A DNA stretch of 64,000 nt from Parelaphostrongylus tenuis (lineage: Eukaryota; Nematoda; Chromadorea; Rhabditida; Metastrongylidae): the NCBI GenBank assembly GCA_019055375.1, contig JAHQIW010000300.1, positions 124,001 through 188,000 on the forward strand, read 5' to 3'. Position 1 is the first letter of the stretch. Each line of letters begins with the position of its first letter. Position numbers and translations under genes: made by a program. The notes beneath the pieces are model-generated. The model had not been told where the DNA came from and made no database searches. It was given only the letters and a program-made list of their open reading frames with translations. Below, piece by piece: positions 25,601 through 35,365 of this stretch.

Positions 25601-28600
25601 AACGACCAGTTTCTCAAGACTTGCTGTTCTTGTCACAGGCACAAGTCAAAAGTTGTTTAGATCAGACCAGACACACTGAGATAACCACAAACAACGAAAA
25701 CCTATTGTTACCCTAGTAAATTCTCATAAGGAAAATTTTTCTATAGATACTGTGGCTTTCTCATTTAATGTCACGAAGTGACAATATATTCTAAAAAATT
25801 CCTTAAAAAATGCACTTTTAAGGAGACCGACTCAAGTGATGGAGAGGAAAAACGTTTTGAATGCAATGACATCCAGAAAGAACACGTTCATGACGTAAGT
25901 TAATATAAAGTAGCGTACATCTATAGCTCAGCTTGAAATAAACTGAGACATCCAAAAGCAGCATGAATTGTCTGCATTCAAGGCGATCTCATAGTTTTAT
26001 CCAAACCGCTAATTATATGACAGAATAAGAATAAGTTACAAGTATGCCTATCCTATAATGTTGAGTGATGTGTGATATCTTTCATTATTGTTTAAGCCAA
26101 CTTTTCATGTGGTCTGGCAAGGGCTCTTGTACAGCCCGATACACATGTTTCGTCTTTACAGACTCGTCAGTTGGGCAGTACCCGTCGTCTTTCGATATTT
26201 TTACAGTAAGTTCTCTCGGGAGCTCTGCTCCATTACAGAGATTATCGAAGACGAACGTTTTACACTCTATGTCAAACGAAATTTTCACCTAACACAGAGC
26301 GTTTGCGCACACGATTGCTCTTTAGCTGGTATTTTTACCAGATTCAGCGTTGTAGCGTAGAGTGGTGGAAAAACAGATGTCGCTAGTACAACGGGTTAGA
26401 GCGCCCCACCTCCCCCCCACCACCCGATAGGGTAAAATGCGAGTCCCGCCCGGCGCAGTTTTGCACATCACCTCATATCATTGGGTATATTTTTAACATC
26501 AACTATCGTTATAAAGCGGTTAATTGAAGAGAATTATTGTCTTTCCACTGAAAGATTCAGTGGAAACAGAAGCGGTTATAGAGGCTCTGGATAACCAGGG
26601 CGTCCCTACTCGGTACATAATGATCCTTCGTGAGCTTTATAAAGATTTCACGACCAGAATATCTCCATTCTACAACAATATCACCATTGACGTAAGAAGA
26701 GGGGTTCGACAAGGCGATACAATATCGCCAAAACTATTCACTGCCACCCTACAAAACGTCATGCGAACTTTAGAATGGGACGAAATGGGAGTGAAAATTG
26801 ACGGTCGACAATTAAACCATCTTCGCTTTGCTGACGATATCGTTCTCATAACACCAAACATCAGCCAAGCGGAACGAATGTTGACTGATTTCGACAACGC
26901 CTGTGGAAAGATCGGTCTTCAACTGAATCTAACGAAAACAATGTTCATGAGGAACGGATGGGTTTCTAATGCCCCATTCACGCTCAACGGAACGACAATT
27001 TCCGAATGCTCCAGTTACATCTATCTAGGTCGTGAAATCAACATGATGAACGACCTAGCCCCAGAGTTGAGCAGGAGGAAACGAGCGGCTTGGGGAACGT
27101 TTAAGAGCATCGAAGATGTAGCGAAGAGGACAAAGAACATCCGACTCCGTGCCCACCTTTTCGACTCGACAATTATCCCTGCCCTAACGTATGCAGCAGA
27201 AACCTGGTCGCTACGTAAGCAGGATGAAAGATCACTTGCCGTTATCGAACGCGCAGTCGAAAGGTCGATGCTAGGAGTATCTCGTATTTCGCAAATGAGA
27301 CAAAGGATCCGAACTTCCGACCTACGTCAACGATCGAAAATCAGAGACGCCGTTCTACACGCCAGGATATCGAAAATAAGGTGGGCCGGACACGTGATGC
27401 GCTTCAACGACAACCGATGGACGAGAGCCGTTACCGACTGGATTCCTCGGGACGTCAAGCGCTCTAAAGGAAGACCACTGACCCGTTGGTCCGATTTCTT
27501 CACGAAAGCGATGGAAGAAAGATATGATGCTCAGCGAATTCCTAGAGCAAGGAGGACCCACTGGGCTACTCTTGCACGCGATAGGGAAAAATGGAAGAGT
27601 TGCTGGTACCCGCTCGAGTCACTCGACGATCAACGGGACGACAGGTGATACAGGTGATTGTCTTTAAGAATAAGTTAGTTGACGCTGCAGATATCGAATA
27701 TACACCTTGACATTATTGCAATAGGAATGGCTCTCATATATCTGTTATCAAATGTACTTTATGATTCAGATACTCAAAGATAGCTTTTTTTTGTTGCAAA
27801 CGTAGCAGACTCTGAAATTAAATACTGATTTTAAATACTATTTTTAACTCATTTGAAATAGTTGACGATGGAGTCTGGCGAGCCATCAGTGGGATATATC
27901 ACTGGATTTTCATGTTCACGAAATTAGTATTTTTTCATAGTAAATAGTAATCAGTAAATGCGTTAGGATTTGGTTTCTTGAGACAACGTTTCAAGCTCGG
28001 TTCTTAGAAGAGCCCAAATATGACTAAAAAGCCAAAAAGAGCAGATTCTTAAGGACCGAATCTTAGGCCACCGAAGTGGTACATGAACCGAAATCACAAT
28101 ACATGGTTGCGAAATGTTCAGATCGTTATAGTGTCCCTGAGGTTCTAAAACAGGCGGAATGACCTTGTTTTTGTCTTGAAATTTTATATATTCGCTGGTA
28201 CGAACAAGACAGAATGTTCCTAAGTCCAATTTCTTGGTGACCTCAGCAATAATCAGATAGGTCTGTGCTCACTTCTAAGCTAACACAAGGTTGTTGATGT
28301 GAGATTCTATTGTGGATGGATAAGGCTTCGACAAATTCCAAGTTCTAAGAGGTCTGCAACGATCGCGATATAATTAATGGAATTCTGCATAGGTTACAGT
28401 AGATCGTCGCGAATATGAATGAGTTGATATTGGAAATCGAAAGTGCAAATTCTGCTGAACATCAATCAACACTGGAAATATTCGACAAGGGACTTTTCAC
28501 TGAGGCTAGCGAAAAATATTTAACAATTTAATGACTATTTTATCTAGCTGCGAGGAAAATCAAATAGTTACATTAGGCTCTAAAGTAAATTACGGCTAGT

Positions 28601-30758
28601 TTGATTTTTCGACACTGACTACGGTAATGTTTATTTTTTTCTTAAGTTAGACACGAGGTGTTATAACAGACACGAGGTGTTATAACACCTCGTGTCTGGC
28701 TTGAGAGGAAAATAAGGAATTAGTGAAGCTTGTCGAGGTTAATAGATACTCGATCTTGAGGATTACTGTATAATCATACCATATGTTCAGCGTTGAGTCG
28801 CCCTATGTGAAGACAAACATAATTTTCCACGTATTCTGAATCATAGGTGAACAACAGTTCATTTTAAGCCCAGTAGGCAATTTGCCACTATAATCGCTAT
28901 GTTCTGGATATTTTCAGATGCTCGCAAACATGTACTTCAATAAGATTGTGCTCCCAGACATGGAATACGTGGAGGATTTCGTCGACTTCCTCATCGATGC
29001 CGAACTCAACGATCTTCCAGTGCTTAAACGGGCCTGCGAGCGTTACCTTTGCGGCGAACTCAACAGTGTAGGTCGCTGAGGTCTTTTGCATCGTGAACAA
29101 TTCAAAAACTAATTTCATGCAGTCTTCAACGTCCTTCACGATATGAAAAATTTTACGAAAATGATATTCAGCATTGCTAAAAAGTATAAATGAGGCATTT
29201 GCAGTAAGCATGATAATACTCACTATGCACGGCTGAAACATGTTACGACTTTATTGGCTAGCAAATTGCTTTTCAGAAGAAGGATTTACTCACCTCTCTT
29301 CTACTCGACCTACTCTTCATCTCCATTGTCTTCCAGCTCTCTGTCATGAAAAGTATGACATTGTCCGAGTTGTCAAATAGAACTGAGGAGTTATCTCAGA
29401 TCGACAGACTCATGGAGGACGAGGAATTCAAGTAAGGACGAAGAATAATTCAGTAAAATTTTTTTTTGTTATCGAAATACCGACGAAAGCAAATATTTTG
29501 TTAATATATCCATTGATGTAGAGTGATGTGCAAAACATCTGCATCAGACGGGACTTGCACCCGCATTTCACTCAATCCGGGCACGCATGCTCCATACATT
29601 GCACCACCAACGCCTGTTTTGACACCACTCTTTCTACGCTACAATTGCTGACAGATAGATGCGTTGTAGCGCAGAAAGAGTGGTGTTAAAACAGGCTTCG
29701 TGCTACAATGAACAGAACACGCGCTCCTGGATGGGGTTAAATGCGGGTTCAAGTCTAGCCTGAAGCAGATGTTTTACACATCTCTCCACATCAATAGGTA
29801 TATTTGCATCATCATAGCACCACTAGAAGCGGTTAAATAGAAAGGAATTTTATTCGATCATCTAACAAATATAATTGATTCGCTGTGTAGCTGTACTGTT
29901 GCAAAACCGGTGTATAGTGAGTGAAGCAAATGAAGTGATCAAGTGATAGTAGCCGGTAGACAAAGAGTGCTTTACCTTCACATATGTTAGTTTTATGGAC
30001 ATACTCGGAGTATGGGCGGGAAGGGGGTGGAGGGGGGAAAAAGCAAGCAATGAAGATGTAATATCATCTGCATCTCCAATTTGATGCCGCATATGTGATT
30101 TCGTCCTCCATTATTATGCGTCACATTATCGTGGTCCATTTGAGGGATTCCACGTGCAGGACAGGATTTTGGGACACACAAGAACATTCTCCCACTTGAA
30201 TAACAATATGTTACGGTTTATAGTCAAACGTTACAAGTCAATTTATCCTATTAGATAGGAGTCCGTTCTCTGGACTCAAATACATCTCAGAAAAAAAACA
30301 AGATGCTTTGGTACGCGCTTTATCCTTTATCCCATTTTAGTAACTGCCAAGTAAACTCGATAGCAACTGGAAAATTTTGATTGGACCTGGAACATCACAT
30401 CTCCACTGCCAGATAAAGTGGCAATATGATTTTCAGCACGTTCCCTGATGCACATTCCACGTTCAGAACATCTGCGTTTCTTAGCACTGTTCCGAACCTC
30501 TGAGCATGTACAGACAATAAACTTTGACAGCGAAAAAGCTCCTGGCTCACGCTCAGTCTTCCCTGTTATTGCGGTCATAACTATTATTCTACCCATAATA
30601 TTTCACTACATTTTCACCCTTTGTAATTTGAATCATTCAGAGTGCTCGACAAGCGCATTCGATCGCTTTCGGATCGCAATTTGGTGGAATTAGTCGAGCA
30701 GTGTTTGTCTTTCAGTGAGCAGCGTAACAGAGTACAGGTGATCACACTTGGTGCCTGA
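18311..30758 (+). CDS. MATH/BTB (POZ) domain protein, about 11 recognisable exons
   Basis: Exons seen: 18311-18451, 19123-19209, 20551-20627, 22612-22695, 23823-23919, 23982-24092, 25443-25532, 25823-25894, 28918-29067, 29277-29431, 30641-30758. The start ATG is inside a possible exon beginning at 18307, so upstream coding exons are possible. The N-terminal part resembles a MATH/TRAF domain; the C-terminal part is the end of a BTB fold plus a helical extension, ending at the TGA at 30756-30758. Such proteins typically recruit substrates to CUL3 ubiquitin ligases. Two problems remain: a frame break in the third exon, and no exon found for the first half of the BTB fold. The two ends could therefore be separate genes. 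It is tail-to-tail with TONSL. Confidence 0.6.
21565..21745 (-). repeat. S1 SINE fragment in intron
   Basis: Read on minus, it carries the S1 3' region (ending TCAATATCAAACTCTTTATC), the TGCCACTACAAGTCACTGTA block and the TACCAGACTTGCCTGAGAG block. The tRNA-like head is missing or unrecognisable. It lies between the third and fourth MATH exons. Confidence 0.55.
23165..23680. mobile_element. M1: palindromic mariner-derived element
   Basis: Begins TA|GGTCGCTCTACAAGTTTTGG. From about 23305 to 23455, plus, it encodes a decayed mariner transposase N terminus: LLLMHEW, then ERTVTKWFAEFKVGESSLED, an in-frame stop and PRSNRP, the helix-turn-helix region. From about 23470 to 23590 a second copy of the transposase 5' end runs on the minus strand. 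Non-autonomous; it lies in an intron of the MATH/BTB gene. Confidence 0.8.
23823..25894 (+). CDS. Linker exons of the MATH/BTB gene
   Basis: Exon 23823-23919 encodes a charged segment ending KKFAEVMDQERER (donor GTAGGC). Exon 23982-24092 (MTETNCLRVIEPSLRRG onward, ending HEHLFKK) follows after AACTAG. Exon 25443-25532, after ATATAGTTTTAG, encodes a Cys-rich stretch (CCESCERRRCSFVYDCR) then acidic residues. Exon 25823-25894 (ETDSSDGEEKRFECNDIQKE onward) ends HVHD|GTAAGT, where a BTB fold would be expected to begin. The last three junctions are phase 0. A second frame is open through the last two exons, but its phase does not fit the exon before. Confidence 0.5.
24960..25205 (-). repeat. S2 SINE (tRNA-Ser/Leu-like head)
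   Basis: Reading minus, the head is GGGGCGCCGTGGCCGAGTGG then TTGTGATGCTCGC, with an A box like class II tRNAs, followed by a GC-rich segment and a body with CTCGGCAGTGAACAAC, AAGCCACAGCC, CAAGGAGACATGCTCGACCA and a 3' end near ACGGGTCGTAC. Other copies are at 39.5 and 44.9 kb; short 3' remnants are near 20.1 and 31.9 kb. Confidence 0.7.
26090..26345 (+). repeat. F1b-family MITE copy
   Basis: Contains TTTTCATGTGGTCTGGCAAG, GGGCTCTTGTACAGCCCGAT, TGTTTCGTCTTTACAGACTC, GTCAGTTGGGCAGTACCCGT and a distal TTTAGCTGGTATTTTTACCA segment. The same order is seen in the 40.6-41.3 kb copy. Non-coding; followed directly by an S4 SINE. Confidence 0.7.
26345..26525 (+). repeat. S4 SINE next to the RTE insertion
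   Basis: A-box-like ACAACGGGTTAGAGCGC, then a C-rich expansion (26404-26424) in the anticodon-arm position, then AATGCGAGTCCCGCC in the B-box position, GTTTTGCACATCACCTC and a 3' hairpin region (GTTATAAAGCGGTTAA). Ten bases later the RTE target-site duplication begins. Confidence 0.75.
26545..27656 (+). mobile_element. RTE-clade non-LTR retrotransposon, 5'-truncated, with target-site duplication
   Basis: One frame is open to the stop at 27646-27648. It encodes the reverse-transcriptase palm (RRGVRQGDTISPKLFTATL, the catalytic FADDIVL near 26830) and the thumb and C-terminal region (YLGREIN, AETWSLRKQDERSL, WAGHVMRFNDNRW, terminal ESLDDQRDDR). The endonuclease domain and the RT fingers are missing, so it cannot be autonomous. 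The 3' end carries GGTGATACA repeats. The 9-bp sequence ATTGTCTTT flanks it at 26536-26544 and 27657-27665. An in-frame ATG at 26524 lies upstream of the insertion and is fortuitous. It sits in an intron of the MATH/BTB gene in the same orientation and is nearly identical to the 40.7 kb copy. Confidence 0.93.
28649..28697. repeat. Perfect 30-bp palindrome with a direct half-repeat
   Basis: 28668-28697 is a perfect palindrome built on AGACACGAGGTGTTA and its complement. The 19 bases before it (28649-28667) repeat its first 19 bases exactly. It lies in an intron of the MATH/BTB gene. Confidence 0.9.
28918..30758 (+). CDS. C-terminal BTB half and helical extension exons
   Basis: Exon 28918-29067, after ATTTTCAG, encodes KIVLPDMEYVEDFVDFLIDA and LPVLKRACERYLCGELNS, the pattern of the last BTB helices. 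Exon 29277-29431 (KKDLLTSLLLDLLFISIVFQ onward) and terminal exon 30641-30758 (VLDKRIRSLSDRNLVELVEQ onward, stop TGA) continue as an alpha-helical extension. Phases match exactly: phase 0, then phase 2 joined to a one-base start. These are the best-supported exons of the gene. Confidence 0.8.
29515..29850. repeat. Palindromic S4 SINE pair
   Basis: The left arm (minus) contains GCATCAGACGGGACTTGCAC. The right arm (plus) contains AATGCGGGTTCAAGTC then CCTGAAGCAGATGTTTTACA. The centre is a near-perfect hairpin of about 30 bp arms: TGACACCACTCTTTCTACGC at 29640 and its complement GCGCAGAAAGAGTGGTGT at 29670. Both 3' ends point outward and carry the S4 tail. Confidence 0.85.
30014..30037 (+). other. 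G-quadruplex-compatible tract
   Basis: Four G runs (3, 3, 5 and 6) with loops of 1, 2 and 4 bases fit the canonical pattern on the plus strand. It lies in the last intron of the MATH/BTB gene, on the coding strand. Confidence 0.7.
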
Positions 30759-31316
30759 GACCGTATCGTCGTCGATATACTAGTAACCTCCGTTGAGAGT
30801 TCTCATTCTTCACGTCCAGCCTCACTTGTTGTCCTTGAATTCAGTTAGTGCATTCATTTCCTGTACATTGAGAGCGCATCTGAAGCTGTCATTTGGCGAA
30901 ATTATCAGCAATGATATATATCCTGTTCTGTCAATTGATTGATAACCTTTTTCATTAATTGTGCCCTATTTTTTTTCTTTGGTTTTCGGAGCGAATTAAA
31001 GTTGAGCAATGAATTTTATGAAAGCTGAATCGTAATGAAACATGAGATCCGAGGAAAGAAATGTCAAACTTGAAGTTAATCCAAAATCACAGTGTGAATG
31101 TGGCAACAATGCCTGAATACGAGAACTCAAGAGAAGCACCACCTTAGTGTAACAATTAATGAACAAATTAATTTAGACTCGAGCCCTCAGTCTGGGGAAT
31201 TTAAATCGGATATACCACTTTCTAAAATTAGTGGAGGAGGGCTATCAGCTATGTTGATTTTTACCACAACATTCCCATATTACAAAATAGAATAGAATAT
31301 CTGTAGAGAATAGTGG

Positions 31317-34300
31317 TCATATACCCAGGAAATTCGATACAGACGCAGTAATCGCATGGAGTTCATTGGCAAAAGAAGGAGAAAACACAAACTTGAGTGG
31401 GAAAGACTGATGGTCATTGAAATGGGGGATAACGTCAGCGAAAATTTGAGCATTAGATTCTACATTCCGACACCTTACTAAACGGACTACCATGGGTGAA
31501 CACATCACTCGTGCATCGACCAACGTTCGTAAATGATCTATCGTGATATCAGTAGCAGAAAGATCAAGCAGCTGAACACATCCCATGCTAATCCATTCGA
31601 TTAGCGAGTCGAACTCGGTAAATTGACAGCTAACCATTGACAACTCGCGAAGATTTGGTAACCAAGTGGACTATAAACAAAACGGAATTATACAAATTAC
31701 CGGAAGGTTCGTAATAAGCAGCACACAAAACAAGGAATTTTTGTATTTTCAAACCTTAGAAACATTCTAACAACAATTATAGCAAAAATAATGTGCAAAA
31801 ATAAGTAAAAATACTCATTTGCAATGAATAATTAGTTAAAAAATGGAACAACAACGTTACTACAAACAATACACTGTGAAGTAACATATCACACTATATT
31901 TTTACACGGCGCGTCATCACGATTTTCTGTGCAGATCCGCTATTTCTTGCATTCAATTCGCTTTTTCAAATTCATTCCTTCTCAAAGCGATCTTCAAAAT
32001 TTTCACATGTTTTACCTGTACTCTCGACTGAGCCCGTTATTAGGTTTAGTACGGCACCTATACAGTACTAGGCAGCTACTGTTTCGCTCTTTCAGGCTCA
32101 TCAGTAACGCAGTGCCTTTCGGTTCAACAGATCCCTTGGGGAAATACCTCTACATATGAGGGAACCGACGCCGAATAATAGATCAAGCAAGTCATGTGAC
32201 GAAAACCCCCGACACTGCAGTGGGCACGGTAGAGTGCTTGTGTCTGGTAGAATAAATCATACCTCTACTAACTAATAACATGTTTGAGGCTATTATGTCT
32301 GGTACGGCACTTATACTGCATTAAACAGCTGATGTTTCGCCTTCATATGTAGGTGATATCCCTCCTGCAAGGGGTCGGCTGAATCGAAGGGTACTATGCT
32401 ACTGATGAGCCTGGGAGGGCGAAACATCAGCTGCCTAGTACTGTATAAGTGCCGTACCAGACCTCATAACAGGCTCAAACATGTTATTATGTTATCAGAT
32501 TTCCCAAGGTGTTTCTTGGGAATTTCATCCTCTTGGTGAATGTCGCAGAATTCTCATCGAGACTATTCTCCCAGCAATCTTCAACGTAGCCGAGCCGAGG
32601 TGCTCCTTAGCTGATTGCAAAAGAGGTTGGGTACGGGGGCATGTAACGGATCGAAGGATCAAAGCAACTAGCGCAAAGCTAATCACCTTGCTTCCTGACA
32701 CACCACAACACTAGCCAATCTACCCTTGCCCAAGCGAAGCGACATGTCACATCACTCAAGTGACATGTTGCTATTCAGAAATACGCAAAAGGAACATACC
32801 ATGAAGGAAACACCACTCAAATCACAGCCGTCCAATTTTAAGTTTATAAGACTATTACATGATGAGAATAGTTGCTCAACCAAATGTCCTCGAACGAACC
32901 CACTGAAGGAGAGGTCGAGCAATGCAAGATTGTTCAATCCTAAATGTGACTTTTCGTTAAAAACCAATAAAAGTTCAAAAACCACGACACTACTATTTTT
33001 TGCAATTACGGACGACAATTTTCGTATAATTCTAATAAGAATTAGACTTGAAACTCTTCGCCCGTTATGTTCACGTATGGGCTCGACCACCAAAATGATG
33101 TAATCGGCTAAACAGTCTCGTCCTACTAGAGTAAACTAGCCTACTCAATCGCTTAGCTTTCAACACAGGCCACCAGAAGGGCGCAGAATCGAACTTATAT
33201 GGCTGATTGTCCAATATATGTTAGAAAGAGTAGCGAGATTTGATTATAATGAATTTGGCACTCAGAGAGACATCAGAAAATAGGTAATGACATGTGTTTT
33301 ATTGACTATTGAACTGAGTTCAAGAAATATTGATCCAGTGCTGTCTTATATGCCTTTACAGATTAATATATAATAGGTCGTTCCATGAGTTTTGGCAATA
33401 GACCAATAAGCACCAAATTTATTAACCCGAAGTAGTCAGAATTGCATAATTTTGGTGTCACTCAACTGCGCATACATTTAGGTATACAAGTTGCCTACAT
33501 TTGCTTTGATATGGAGCTATCGTGGGACCAAATTTGCTTGCTAGTTATGCACGAATGATGCGTAAGGCAAAATGCTAGTGGGAGCGGTTCAAGATCATGA
33601 ATCTTCTTGTGGACGGCCCAAACGCAACTGATCCTTCAGAATGGTTTCTCCAGCTTTGAACTTCTCAAACCAGTTCCTAGCCGTCCTTTCTACAACCGTA
33701 CCATCGCCCAAAGCTCCATTAATCTTGCGTGCCACTTCATTAGCATTTCCCTCTACGCGCTATTCGTGCATGAGTGGCAAGCGAATTTGTTACCACTACA
33801 CTTTTATCTTAGGGCAGGTATAGGCAAGCTGTACACCAAAATGTTCGTAAGAAAATGCGCAATTGAACGGTATCCAAACCATGCAATTTTAATCGCTTCT
33901 GATTGATAAAGTAGATGCTTATTGCTCTAGCGCCAAAACTTATGAAATGACCTATTTGTATAAGGCTCTAATCTAAAGGAAAACTTAGAACTGAAAAAAC
34001 TCTTGTGAGACGATACTAACCACATAAACTAGTGATGGCAGCTTCTTCGCCCAACGCCAAGTCCAAGTCGCAAATTCGCAGTTCTTTCAAATTTGTGCAG
34101 GCTGCGATAAATTTCGATAGAACAAAACCAGACGTCAACTCGTTGTGCGACAAGTCAACAGAAGAAACAGAAGGGTATGAAGAGACCTGAATATTACGAA
34201 GGTAAACCGTTTATAAACTATCCTTTCTAGCACTTCAACATCAATATACATGTTGCAAGTACAATGATTCTGCTCCCTTAAACCCACTTTTCAGGCTCCT

Positions 34301-35365
34301 TGGGCCCTTTTTCAGATTTTTTTATGTTGTAAACTCAACAACAGAAAGATGATTCAAAACAAATTCGCACCGCCTTTACTGATAAGGATAAAAAGTTTCC
34401 GGCGTTAATCAACCCTGAGGGACGCGTCATGCATTCGTCTTCATCGGCATCAAGTGAAATAACTTTACAATGACTCGCGGTGGGTGGCCTACCGATATAT
34501 CAAATCAGTATTGCTACCCTCCCAGACAATTCTGGTACTAATTCACCAACCTCGGAGGGATGAAAGGCTAGTGGGTCTTGAGAACGAGATCACTCCATCG
34601 ATCATCGATTGTTAGATCACGTGTGTGTGTGCAGAGCACCTCTTATCACTGCTCCACACGCACACATTACTAACTATTGATTACTGAAGCAACACTGATT
34701 TTAATACGATGGTGTGATCAGTCGGGCTCAGTTGTTCGATAAAATGAGAAATATAGACGTCCGACTCACTGAGCACAATATCGTTAGATGTTCGTCATAG
34801 AGACCCACGTATTTGCAGCTAAACTCCTCAACATTGGGTAATACAACATTTACAGCAGAAAGAGCACCAGAAGTGATGTCTAAAATCCAGTGAAAATTTA
34901 CACACATTCTAAGATACGAATTGACTTTTCGCTACAGCGTGTACTGAAAACGATAGACGTTTGTCGAGGTGTTCGGACGGCTTACAAAGGTTGGCAAGAC
35001 CACCAATAAGAAGCTGGCACATATATGGTGAGTCTGGGTTCCAAAAATCTGTTGTTGATAAGAGGAATATCACAAAAAGCCTTCCGCAAAGATATTTCTA
35101 GTACACCAGTCGTCAGCCACTCTTTGTACCCGTTCAAACAGCCTGCCAATAAAAAAAAAATCCGAAGTAGCGAAAGGGTTAAATTAGTCGTTCATGAACT
35201 GACCACAACCATCAAGCACAAGTCGGTTGATCACGCGCTTCGTATCAGCCAATGCCTTCAAGACGTCCTCAACCAACGTATGATCGCTTGGCGAGGCTGA
35301 TGAAAGGTCGAGTACACCAGTGGAGTCGAATTTTGAAATATAATTCGAAACGGCCTCACGTTCCC
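31317..35365 (-). CDS. TONSL: TONSL exons: C-terminal leucine-rich repeats
   Basis: Exons: 35204-35365 (STGVLDLSSASPSDHTLVED, then INRLVLDGC), about 35040-35142 (GVLEISLRKAF; 3' end unresolved), 34770-34879 (LPNVEEFSCKYVGLYDEHLT), 34022-34186 (SVDLSHNELTSGFVLSKFIA, then LKELRICDLDLALGEEA), 32812-32949 (LALLDLSFSGFVRGHLVEQL, then INLKLDGCDLSG) and terminal 31317-31670 (WLPNLRELSMVSCQF, then VQLLDLSATDITIDHLR). In human TONSL the LRRs bind MMS22L. Introns contain M2 and F1 elements. Confidence 0.88.

Noticed and set aside
26404..26424. G-quadruplex motif on the minus strand
   Set aside because: Only three C runs of three or more are present, and the tract is an expansion inside the S4 head; weaker than the sites at 30.0 and 46.6 kb.
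26524..26544. Start codon and N terminus of the RTE protein
   Set aside because: These codons lie upstream of the target-site duplication, so they are host and SINE sequence that happens to be in frame.
28403..28533. Exon of the MATH/BTB gene (MNELILEIESANSAEHQSTL onward)
   Set aside because: It ends in a stop with no in-phase donor toward 28918 and does not resemble the missing BTB half.
28897..29241. 115-codon minus-strand gene
   Set aside because: It is antisense to the BTB-end exon at 28918-29067, which has splice sites, phase agreement and family-like sequence.
33607..33906. Plus-strand gene of 99 codons
   Set aside because: It lies wholly in the mariner-derived element M2, opposite the transposase remnant.
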